DNA of 15,326 nucleotides. Origin: Saksenaea vasiformis B4078. Taxonomy: Eukaryota > Mucoromycota > Mucoromycetes > Mucorales > Saksenaeaceae. The translations under genes and the position numbers were made by a program. Below the pieces are notes generated by a model, which was not told the origin of the DNA, did not search any database, and saw only the letters and a list, made by a program, of their open reading frames with translations. Where the stretch lies: the NCBI GenBank assembly GCA_000697055.1, contig JNDT01001276.1:1-15326 (forward strand). Reading direction: 5' to 3'. Positions 1 through 8,327 of this stretch are shown here, piece by piece. Positions within the stretch are counted from its first letter, which is position 1. Each line of letters begins with the position of its first letter.

Positions 1-105
1 ACTCTAAACGAACATGACATTTAATCTATCTTAACGAAAGCTCTTATTCAACATGCACTGCTGATCACTGTTATTTTTATTATTGTAGAAGAGCCAGTAA
101 AAAGA

Positions 106-112
106 TATATAA
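106..112 (+). promoter_or_regulatory. TATA-like box of a possible plus-strand promoter
   Basis: TATATAA lies about 110 bp before an ATG at 223. The interval from 165 to 215 is T/C-rich, as in many fungal 5' leaders. No long reading frame follows, so this may be the promoter of a lost gene or a chance match in AT-rich DNA. Confidence 0.25.
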
Positions 113-222
113 GCTGGGTCGATTAATATACAATAAAGAATATAACACAAGTCTCAAAGGATTTATCTGTCTGATTCTTTTTATTGATTTTCTTCTACAA
201 ACCTTTCAATTTCTATATCACA

Positions 223-279
223 ATGATAACTGAATCTAGTCTTTTAATACCAGGACTGACGTCACGTGTCATTATATAG
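223..279 (+). other. Tiny ORF or first-exon remnant
   Basis: An 18-codon frame starts at ATG 223 and reads MITESSLLIPGLTSRVII before TAG at 277-279. It follows a pyrimidine-rich leader and the TATA-like box, so it could be a uORF or the first coding bases of a truncated gene. No continuation in another exon could be identified. It overlaps the end of a minus-strand open frame, so at most one of the two is likely to be real. Confidence 0.2.
257..268. promoter_or_regulatory. Overlapping CRE (TGACGTCA) and E-box (CACGTG) palindromes
   Basis: TGACGTCA at 257-264 is the consensus for ATF/CREB-type bZIP factors. CACGTG at 263-268 is the consensus for bHLH factors such as Pho4/Cbf1-type proteins. 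They share two bases. A TATA-like ATTATATAG follows at 271-279. Whether the site is used, and by which gene, is unknown. Confidence 0.3.
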
Positions 280-734
280 ACACTTAATTAAGATGTCAAG
301 GTACAACAGTTGGTCAGATGCAATGGTCAACTCCTCTTTGCACCTCTGAAGAGACTCTTGGTCAGTGATTATGTGGTTCACCCACTGGAATTTCTCAACT
401 GGGGCGGCCGTTGTTACGCTGTATTTTTGACTTGTCAATAAAAATGGGTATGTTTCCTGGTAGTGCCTAAGCGTAAACTTGATGACAGAAATAGCTGGTA
501 AGGTATAGAAAAAGTAGCTTCGGTAGATAAAAACAGTTCGGTTTGTGTGAGCACCAGGTGTGGATTTGAGTCAAACACCAAGACTTGGGTAAGCGGTAAG
601 GCTTGAGGAAAAGAAAAGATAAAATAGAGTATCTGTTGTCCGGATCGACAATATATAAAGAGATCTGTCTGAAAAAGAGTATGATCATTAGTAAAATCGT
701 TGGTACAGTTACCTTTGATGTCGTATTGATTCAA
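262..734 (-). pseudogene. Possible broken or partly spliced minus-strand gene, unrecognised
   Basis: Two long overlapping open frames lie on the minus strand. One runs from about 734 to 435 and includes GQQILYFIFSFPQALPLTQV. The other runs from 570 to the TGA at 262-264 and includes VEKFQWVNHIITDQESLQRC and KEELTIASDQLLYLDILIKC. The second has no ATG, so it can only be an internal or last exon, or part of a decayed gene. An intron-like sequence (GTAACT, ACTAATG, CTTTTTCAG; 44 nt) sits at 712-669 just upstream. The two frames may be joined by an intron or a frameshift between 435 and 570; no convincing splice pair was found. Minus-strand DNA further upstream is pyrimidine-rich, like a fungal promoter or leader. 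I do not recognise the protein family. The call rests on open-frame length and protein-like composition only. Confidence 0.33.
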
Positions 735-779
735 TCAATTAGAGATGTATGGAGATGAAATAGAGATATTTCTCGGGTG

Positions 780-1075
780 ATCAGCGAGTTGGATCGGGAG
801 AAATATAGGATCTCGGTAAAAAGAAGAGGAAATATAAAAGAAAACGTAAAAGAAAATAAAAAAAAGAGATAGCGGAATCAGCGTCGCTAGTAAATCAATT
901 GGGAAGAATAAAAGAAAAATAGAGGAAAAGAAAAGAAAAGAATTGGCAGATTCTGGTTAACGATGGTTTCTTGAGAATAACCAACGGAGGCAGAGCAATA
1001 AAAGGCGGCTTTGAAAATAAGAGAAAAACCTTTAGAAAAGATCTTTTGAGATGGCTAGAGTAGACCAAGAGAAGA
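780..1075. other. Purine-rich low-complexity tract
   Basis: The plus strand is dominated by A and G with many AAAAGAAA/GAAAAG runs, densest at 818-945. Read on the minus strand this is a CT-rich tract, a common feature of fungal promoters, and would suit the possible minus-strand gene at 262-734. No coding frame is supported here. Confidence 0.5.
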
Positions 1076-1173
1076 TTTTGCTGTTATGACCTGATGTTTT
1101 ATTCATTGAAAAGGTAGGATATTTATACAAAAATCGATAGATAGAATAAGGAAATAGTTAAGGTGTGCAAGAT

Positions 1174-1275
1174 AGACCCGACATGCTCTACAGGTATTTA
1201 AAACCCGAGTTGCTACAGATATTAAAAACCCGAGTTGCTTCATGCTTCAAGTGGTTTTGAAACCCGAGTTGCTAC
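1174..1275. repeat. Short tandem repeat with core AAACCCGAGTTGCT
   Basis: Three exact copies of AAACCCGAGTTGCT start at 1201, 1226 and 1260. The first and third continue with AC. A fourth, degenerate copy (AGACCCGACATGCTCTACAG) starts near 1174. Spacing is 25-34 bp, with partly similar linkers (ACAGATATTA and ACAGGTATTTA). It lies about 460 bp before the first transporter gene. It has no CRISPR-like uniform spacing. Confidence 0.65.
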
Positions 1276-1310
1276 GCGGTGGTCGTCAGGAACAATGGAT
1301 GGGCATGTGA

Positions 1311-1595
1311 TCAGCGGTCTTTGATTTGTATGGCGGCAGTTGTTCTGTGTGTATCCTCTGGTGATTTCTTTATGCGCATCATGCTTTTGTTATCCCGATC
1401 CTTATTATTCATTCTGTTAAAGTATACTGTGACGGACAAATAGAGATAAAAGAATAGGGAAATACAGGGAATAAATCTAAGATAAGTATTTACAACGGTG
1501 TTTTTGATAGAAGAAAAATAATAGGTGAGATTGTCTGAGAGCAAAAGAAATAGCATCCCACACCGGGTAAGGTACTTCATTAATTTTGCATTTTA
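1311..1595. other. Non-coding flank before T1, no gene supported
   Basis: An 89-codon minus-strand open frame exists at 1311-1580, but it lacks recognisable motifs and lies in AT-rich DNA. I see no convincing splice pattern or RNA gene. This is most likely upstream intergenic DNA of T1. Confidence 0.4.
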
Positions 1596-1620
1596 TGTAC
1601 CGCAGCAATCCCGCAAAACG
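1596..1620 (+). promoter_or_regulatory. T1 copy of the shared upstream element
   Basis: TACCGCAGCAATCCCGCAAA within this interval aligns with TACTGCGCAATCCCGAAGCC upstream of T4, sharing the TAC-GC-GCAATCCCG core. It ends 115 bp before the T1 ATG. It is the most diverged of the four copies and lacks the GAAGCCGAG half. A pyrimidine-rich tract at 1706-1733 directly precedes the ATG. Confidence 0.45.
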
Positions 1621-1735
1621 TTTTCACGGGTAAGAACTATATCGGACTTTTGCCTGACACCGAGCTTCAGATAACAAAAATGCATGATATCATGGGAAAA
1701 AAAAGGTTTATTTTTCTTCTTTTGTCCTCTTTCAT

Positions 1736-3422
1736 ATGTTTTGTCCGTCAGAAGGCTCTATAACTCCATCTATACTCTTAAACAGTGGCGACCTTTCGAG
1801 AACAAGAGCACGTATTTCGGAGCTTTCATGCGAATACAGTGAAGACCAACAGGCTAAATTGTCCGAGGAACGCGCGTTGGTGCGAAGAATTGACTGGAGG
1901 ACTGTACCATTCATATGCATGATAAGCTTCATGCAAGTATGTATCTTTCAGACAGCAAGGACCGACAATTTGAACGAGTTACCCTCCCCCCGCCGATAAT
2001 AGGATATTGACAAAGCAGTCCTCTCATTTGCTGCTGTCCTTGATCTCGACAAGGACTTAAATCTCTCGCATGCGCAATATAATGTGTTAGTCTCTATCTT
2101 CTATTTGGGGTACCTTGTGTATCAGGTATAAGGTACAATCACGGAGATCATTCTAATGTGGCGTCTTGTATAGTTTCCACATAACTTCCTTTTGCAACGC
2201 ATTCCTGTAGGGAAATACACTGCAACTACAGTTTTGCTGTGGGGCATAGTGGTGCTTGCTTCAGGTCTTGTAAACAGCTTTATCCAGATGGCAACCCTGA
2301 GGTTTATTCTTGGACTTTTTGAGAGCAGTATATATCCTGCACTTACGCTCCTTGTTTCTACGCTATATCGACGGAAAGAGCAAGTCGTTCGACTAGGAGC
2401 TTTCTGGGCCTGCGGTCCTTCAGCATATTTATTTATTACACCAATTGCGATCGGTATTACTTACATGGACAAACTTGGTGTAGCCCGTTGGAGATGGTAT
2501 GGGAACTCTTGTTTTTCTTTCTGCGATTGATTGGAACAGGTCTTATTTCATCAATGGTGCAATCACCTGCATAATTGGTATCACTGCCTACTTGCTTCTC
2601 ATCGATAATCCTCGATCGAAACGCTGGAATTTTAATGCAGAAAAGCAGTCTCTGGTAGAAGAGCGCATTTGCGATAGTGCTGTCATGAGGACAATGGTTA
2701 TTAAGAAAAGCCATGTGGTGGAGGCGTTGAAGGAAAGACGCCTGTGGGCATTTTCCGTTGCCATATTCCTGTTTGGCCTGAGAAACAGTACCATGATGTT
2801 CTATGCATTGCAGCTGCTAGAAACGTATGGATACGCGGTAAGCAAAATTATCACATGAGTGTAATTTAACATTCTGTTTTAGAAAGGTGATACAGTTAAG
2901 TTATTGCCCATTGCTCCCGTGTTAAATGCCGTCATGGTTCTGCTGAGTATCTACCTTGTCCGTAAATTCAACCAAACACTGTATGTGGCGTGCTTGTCAG
3001 TTGTGATAAGTATAATTGGAATGCTTCTGATGATATGTATCCCCATAAATCAGTTGAAGCTGACTGGTCTCTCCCTCGAACTGGCAACCCGGACGACCCA
3101 TATGCTTATGCTGGTCTCAATCTCCAACAACGTATCAGGTTACACAAAGAAGATCTTTTATAGTGGAATGTGGGTCACATTTTTCGTCATGGGGAACTTT
3201 GCAGGCCCGTACTTTATGCTGGACAGATTCAGGCCTCGTTATTCGGAAAGCTTTTTGATCTACAGTGGCGCAAATGTCTTGGGTATTATCCTTTTACTGC
3301 TGGCCCGACGGGAAATGGCGCTGGTAAACCAACAGCGCCTCTTCAGAGTACCAGATATAGCCACAGCGGTTGAAGACGATCTCACAGATGTACAAGATCA
3401 AAGTTTTATTTATAGACTTTGA
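1736..3422 (+). CDS. T1: MFS transporter, allantoate/nicotinate permease-like (ACS family)
   Basis: Predicted plasma-membrane proton-coupled carrier for a small organic anion or nitrogen compound. The substrate cannot be read from sequence. Exons are 1736-1936, 2003-2125, 2174-2496, 2540-2837 and 2883-3422, giving 494 residues. The introns are 66, 48, 43 and 45 nt, all GT-AG. Family marks are DIDK at helix 1 (about residue 68), FPHNFLLQRIPVGKY before helix 3, GLFESSIYP in helix 4, YRRKEQVVR in the following loop, SNNVSGYTKK in the C-terminal half, and a tail ending LTDVQDQSFIYRL. This tail matches the Dal5-type D-TD-x-(E/Q)-N/D-x-x-F-x-Y-x-L ending as I know it. Twelve helices are expected. 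The start is the first ATG after a CT-rich tract. Unlike the other copies, helix 7 carries an arginine (FGLRNST). It is the most diverged copy and the only one whose five-exon frame is uninterrupted without special assumptions. Confidence 0.88.
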
Positions 3423-4719
3423 GCATACACGACAAGTTTATATATAAGCTAACTTAAATCCTTTTTCCCAAATGGTTTCGAAGCACACTAGGTTGATTCG
3501 TTCCTTCTCATATGTTCAATCATTGTCAACGAATCCAAGCGAACTGAAATTCAACTATCTTTGAGTACTATTATAAGCTGTGCCAGCACATGCTTATCTG
3601 AAAGGCGCAACAACTTCACTTGACTATCAAGCAGCTACACATGAGCTTCATGATCGATATGTGCCATGATCATGATCAACAAATAGCTATGAGATGAGCA
3701 AATTATATTCTTCCTTCATCCGGTGTCCTTGGTCCTAAGCGAAGGGAAGCAAACAAGGCCAAAGCTGGGCGGAATTGTTTGTTGCAAGATCTCGCTTACA
3801 TATAGCAGTGTGCACTATAACTACAGAAGTATTAGCGCTGCCGAATTTCCCAGTATTACCTATTGTTAGGATAACAAGGCGTCTAACTCTCTAGCATCTC
3901 GACATGATCATTTAGCTCTGTCAGCAACTGTAACAATAACATTAAACCCGGAGTAGTCCAGCTGAGATACTTCATAGCCAGTAGCAGAGCGTGGATCACG
4001 CCGTCAGTTTGAATAAGGAAGATTACCGTACTGTTGTTCAGTACCTTGACATGCGAGACTTGTGTGCGAGCATTACAGTATGTATTACACCAGCTTAGCC
4101 GTCCTTTGCCATTGCTGACTGCGCACCACATCGTCACAAGACGGTCATGGAAATAAAACTAAACTGTATTGAATGCTTTGTATTTGACGTTGCACCTTCG
4201 TTCATCTCGGTCTTTGTCATACCGTGATATAGGTTGATCGGCAAAAATTCTGTGCTATTCGGAAGGTCCGCGCTTAAACTCGGTATTCACAGGACTGCAT
4301 CATAGCTGCTCTTCCAAGGGGCAACAATGCCTTGGGTAGAAGGCTGGACACTTTACCGACGAGCAGCACGGTGTCGATCTCGACAGCGGCAAAATTAGAC
4401 CTCTATCTGTCACGGCAGAGCTTGTAGGCGATGGTCAACCGAAGCTCACGAAACTATGTAAATCCTGACTGCGCTGGGGTTCAAGTCTGCCGAGATTACG
4501 AAAGAGCTGATCAACTTTGATGTCCTGATTGCCCGTGCGTATAAAGAGTAGTACGCCATCGCCTGACTTGCAGGCTGAACAGTGCATAACTTATTTACGA
4601 TTTTCTGATCAGTGTCCTGTCAATAGTGCGTACAAGTACGAGAGTGTCAGGAAACTGAAATGAAGGTTAGTGAGACCTATCTGAATATAAAGGTGAATTA
4701 GAGGTGCTCCTACTTATGT
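3423..4719. other. Intergenic region T1-T2, first part: no gene assigned
   Basis: Mostly AT-rich DNA. A minus-strand 84-codon frame (3883-4137) has no recognisable motif. A GC-richer patch at about 4260-4560 has overlapping open frames on both strands; one plus-strand frame includes DEQHGVDLDSGKIRPLSVTA and another ITKELINFDVLIARAYKE. These could be fragments of a decayed gene, but no family was recognised and no single frame joins them. Confidence 0.4.
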
Positions 4720-5092
4720 CACGAGTTCTCCCTTTTCTTTTTTTTATCGAACTCAATGTAGGTCTGATTGATATTCCTCCAAAAAGCCTTTATTCTGCCG
4801 TATTATGTCCAAAGCCATCTTTTGCAGTACTCATACCTGCGCTTTTATTTATTAAAAATTTACCAAAAGCTTCTATCCCGTCTCGCACCATTAGGTTCAA
4901 CAAGATTCGATCTAACTAAAACAGATTGAGTTGGTCTAATGTCCCCTAATAGAACGTAGTCTATCGAGTCCCAAGTCACAATGGTTTTTTTACATTAGGA
5001 AAAATTAGGCCAACCAAATCCGCCTTAGTCTACCGTATCGTATCGTATCATTTCGTACTGGCTCTTTATGCGCATTTCACGAGTTCTCCCTT
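4720..5092. repeat. Pair of 15-bp direct repeats (CACGAGTTCTCCCTT)
   Basis: CACGAGTTCTCCCTT occurs at 4720-4734 and again at 5078-5092, 358 bp apart and in the same orientation. One copy falls inside the first exon of the possible minus-strand gene at 4790-5114, and the other lies just past that gene's stop codon. Partial duplication, a deletion footprint or a target-site duplication are all possible. Confidence 0.6.
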
Positions 5093-5114
5093 GTCTGTTA
5101 ATTACATTATCCAT
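4790..5114 (-). CDS. Possible small two-exon gene, unrecognised product
   Basis: On the minus strand an ATG at 5114-5112 opens a 27-codon exon (5114-5034) including MDNVINRQGRTREMR. It ends at CGATACG followed by GTAGAC. A second frame of 41 codons plus TAA (4915-4790) follows a good acceptor (CTGTTTTAG) and includes GIEAFGKFLINKSAG and DGFGHNTAE. Joining them in phase 0 gives a 68-residue protein. The implied intron (5033-4916, 118 nt) is about twice as long as the transporter introns, which weakens the model. Further upstream exons are possible. The three CGTAT units at 5034-5051 form a short microsatellite at the donor end of exon 1. I do not recognise the product; no transmembrane segment is evident. 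Confidence 0.35.
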
Positions 5115-5580
5115 GATTTTATCGGCGCTATTGACTAGTCAAATAAGTACAGCAGACACAGCACTTTGGCCGAGTAAGATACCAAGTAAACATAAAGATA
5201 TGTAATAAAGTAATGGGTGTCATAGTAATCTCCTACTAGTGTCGGCCTAAAGAAAGGTAAATGACAAATTGGAAGGAATCTAGCAGCCAATCATTTCAAA
5301 CAATCTTCAGCAGGCGATATAGATTTGGCAGCTTAACAAGAAACATCTTGATCATACGACATAGTTTCTAAGCAAGAAATATTACACACCGTGTGTTTCC
5401 AGCGCAACGACATTGTAACACTTAAGAGAGCAGCAATTGGGAATACCGAATGGTAAAACGAGGTATGAAGGAGAAGAACTAAACATTGAGGATCGCAGTT
5501 AAAACTCCCAAGTATTTACGAACCATGTTGGTTTAAAAGCGTAAAATGACCGTGTATTGATATAGTGCCAGATAAGATGA
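5115..5580. other. Intergenic DNA before T2
   Basis: AT-rich sequence with no supported gene. A GATAAG motif, the core bound by fungal nitrogen-regulatory GATA factors, lies at 5571-5576 directly before the shared upstream element. Single GATA motifs are common by chance. Confidence 0.4.
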
Positions 5581-5610
5581 GAATACTGCGCAACGCTGAA
5601 GCTGAGAACT
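5581..5610 (+). promoter_or_regulatory. T2 copy of the shared upstream element
   Basis: ATACTGCGCAACGCTGAAGC followed by TGAGAA matches the T4 copy except at a few bases. The two CCG triplets of the T3 and T4 copies are CTG here. It ends 123 bp before the T2 ATG and directly follows a GATAAG site. Confidence 0.55.
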
Positions 5611-5733
5611 GTAACAAGGTACCGCATATATTACATCAACGAACTTGGATCGATCACTTGCTCATGCAGGTAGCAGAAAATATTCATTTTTGAGAATATC
5701 TGTTTCTGATTGTTTCTTCCATAAAAGATTTCG

Positions 5734-7396
5734 ATGCCTTTTCCTAGTCTTGGGAATAGTGGCAATTTGTCAGAAGCCCAAAATCCACAACTAAAGCTTT
5801 CGAAAGGATCTAACAGCGAAAAAGAAGCTAAAAAATTGGAGGAGCGTGCATTCGTTAGAAAAATCGATCTGAACATTATGCCATATTTGCTTTTTATAAA
5901 CTTTATGCAGGTATGAATCGTTGAGAAGACAAATGCCCGTGGCGATCGGATAGATTGAAACTTATGTCCCAGATTCTCGACAAAGAGATACTTGACTTTG
6001 CTGATGTTCTTCATCTTGAGGAAGATTTGGATATTTCTCATACGCAATACAACATTTTAGTCTCCTTATTTTATTTAGGTTACTTTGCTTATCAGGTACT
6101 CTAAATGTTTCAGGAAACAGTACGAAATAACGCTTTTGCTGCAGTATCCGAACAATTATGTCCTGCAGCGTCTTCCTGTGGGGAAATACCTTGGTGTTAT
6201 GGTCTTATTGTGGGGCGCAGTACTATTTGCCTCCGGATTTGTGAAGAGCTTTACTCAAATGGCAGCAATGAGATGCCTGCTAGGGCTATTCGAAAGTAGC
6301 ACATATCCATCTCTGGCCATCTTGGTGTCCACTTTCTATCGTCGTGAAGAGCAGTCCGTCCGACTCGCCAGCTTTTGGCTTTGTACAGGGATTTCGTACC
6401 TTTTTGGGGCGCCCATTATGTTTGGAATTAGTCGCATGGAAAGTTTTGATATAGCACGGTGGCGATTGTAATGAAGAGCAACTTTGTTTTCTCTCAGCTA
6501 ATATTAATTCAAATAGGTGTTTTATTATATTTGGCGGCATCACTTGTGTCATTGGCGTGATTACATTCTTCTTTTTGGTCGACGATCCCAGATCAAGACG
6601 TTGGAATTTCAATGCGGAACAGCAAATTCTGGTAGAAGAACGCGCGTATGATAATGGGGTTATACGAACAACTGTCATTAAACGAGAACATATCGTGGAA
6701 GCACTGAAAGAAACGCGGTTGTGGGCCCTATCCGCTGCCACACTTCTCTTCAGTTTGGGTAACACTAGTTTGGTTCTTCATGCTTTTCGGATACAATAAG
6801 CATATGGATTCTCGGTAAAACAGTTTTCCTTGAAGTGTAATCTAAGTTTCTATTAGGAACATGAGATAGTCTTGGGAGTACCCATCGCCGGCGCCGTAGA
6901 TATCGTTATGGTGCTGTTAAGCGTATATCTTTCACAAAAATCAGGCCAGCTGTTATATATGGCTGCTATATGGGCATTTCTAGACACGCTCGCCATGCTA
7001 CTGATGGTAGTAGTCCCCATCTATAAGGTAAGATTTATCGGCATGGCAAACGCAAACAATGTCACGATATCCTACGTATTTATACTCGCGTCGATCTCCA
7101 ACAACGTGTCAGGATACACCAAGAAGATATTTTACAATGGCACATGGACAGCATTTTACACTATAGGAAGCGTCATCGGTCCCTTCCTTATGCTAGAGAG
7201 ATTTGCGCCTTATTACGAGAAAAGCATTTTAGTATACATTGGTGCAAATTTATTGGGTATTATTCTATTACTAGTCGCCCGGCGAAACATGATGCTAGCA
7301 AACAGGAAGCGTGGGGCACAGCCAACAAGTATAATTATAGATATTGAAAGTGACCGCACAGATTTACAAAATCCAAACATTATTTACCGTCTCTGA
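5734..7396 (+). pseudogene. T2: MFS transporter paralogue with one in-frame stop
   Basis: Same family and gene structure as T1. Exons are 5734-5910, 5973-6095, 6145-6467, 6517-6814 and 6857-7396, with introns of 62, 49, 49 and 42 nt. The conceptual length is 486 residues. Family marks are ILDK, YPNNYVLQRLPVGKY, GLFESSTYP, YRREEQSVR, SNNVSGYTKK and a tail ending NPNIIYRL. The codon at 6797-6799, about codon 302 near the end of helix 7, is TAA; the aligned codon is GAA in T1 and T3, so one G-to-T change explains it. No other disruption is visible in the five exons. The result is either a recent pseudogene encoding only the first seven helices, a readthrough gene or a sequence error. A donor further upstream (GTTCTT in frame near 6770) could skip the stop but would damage helix 7. 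The start follows a T/C-rich leader. Confidence 0.8.
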
Positions 7397-8160
7397 AGGA
7401 TTAGAACAAAAAGGATCTGACTTTACGTGATATAGTATATTGTATCAGAATTTACTTTGCGTTAATGCACTTTAGCCAGTAAAGCAGCGGCAAAGTATCT
7501 GTAACGCTCATATTACTGTTAAACAGTTTCACATACTGCATTTTACATGCTAATTATTTTAAAGCAATCATGAGATGTTGCGACCATGAAGAGAAGAAAT
7601 TTGCACGATTGAAAGAGGCAACAAGGAAAAAGAAAGGATGAAGAGATATTTGGAAGAAATATAGACAGCCACTCCACTGGATGTTTATCAAAGCTATTTA
7701 CCGTCTGGGATCAGATACTGCTTAGCTGCGATTAAAAGGTTAGGTAACACGCTCAAGAGGGTAACTGATGTGACAATCAAATTGAAAATATACGCTGAGT
7801 ATATGTCTGCATATACAGCAGTAGCAGATCAATGCTAAGACGAAAATAGGGACTCAGGCACTATTGTAGGTTGTAGAGTGATCAACACCGCTGCTATATG
7901 CATCATGATGTGTCATACCCGTGATCGAGCCTTACAGGCTCATAAGGTAACTGTAAGTCGATGGAAATGCGATTTGAACACGAGTAGAAACGCCTGCGCA
8001 AAAATCCAAATTCGCTTGGATTTGTCTACAGTGATCTGTTTAGCAATTGCGTACATATCTTAAATTTGCAGAGCAAAAGGTCCGTTTCTCTTGGACTTGT
8101 TTCTTAACCTTTCGTATGTTTACTGACAGCACTTTAGACCTTTCAGTACTGTTAATTTCG
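7397..8160. other. Intergenic region T2-T3: no gene supported
   Basis: AT-rich with a purine-rich stretch near 7585-7670. A 61-codon plus-strand frame (7878-8063) has no recognisable features. I find no convincing RNA gene or repeat. Confidence 0.45.
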
Positions 8161-8190
8161 TATGCTGAATAATGCCGAAGCCGAGACTGT
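8161..8190 (+). promoter_or_regulatory. T3 copy of the shared upstream element
   Basis: AATGCCGAAGCCGAGACTG lies within this interval. It shares CCGAAGCCGAGA with the T4 copy but has ATGCTGAATAATG where T2 and T4 have ATACTGCGCAA. CCG-AAG-CCG is a direct repeat of the triplet bound by Zn(II)2Cys6 fungal regulators. It ends 137 bp before the proposed ATG. A GATAAG lies at 8314-8319, just before the ATG. Confidence 0.55.
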
Positions 8191-8327
8191 ATCAAGCCCG
8201 GTTGCATCATGCATCTTTCTACCCACGCATATCAGAATTTATTGGATCTGGTCATAGTAACATGTCTTAATGATCGAGACGCCTTGTTTATCCTTTTCTT
8301 CCAAGTTTTCATTGATAAGAGCTTTCA

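Noticed and set aside
1174..1275. CRISPR array
   Set aside because: Only 14-16 bp units with short, unequal and partly similar linkers, in an intron-bearing fungal context.
3883..4137. Minus-strand 84-codon frame as a gene
   Set aside because: No recognisable motif, no leader or splice signals, and its length is compatible with chance.
4470..4500. GGTTCAAGTC resembling a tRNA B box
   Set aside because: The T stem does not pair beyond two bases and no matching A box or acceptor stem was found.
6286..6765. Minus-strand 159-codon frame across T2 (with similar ones at 2588-2794 and 11562-11885)
   Set aside because: These are antisense shadows of the conserved transporter exons and run across intron boundaries.
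7878..8063. Plus-strand 61-codon frame as a gene
   Set aside because: Unremarkable composition and no recognisable feature or promoter.
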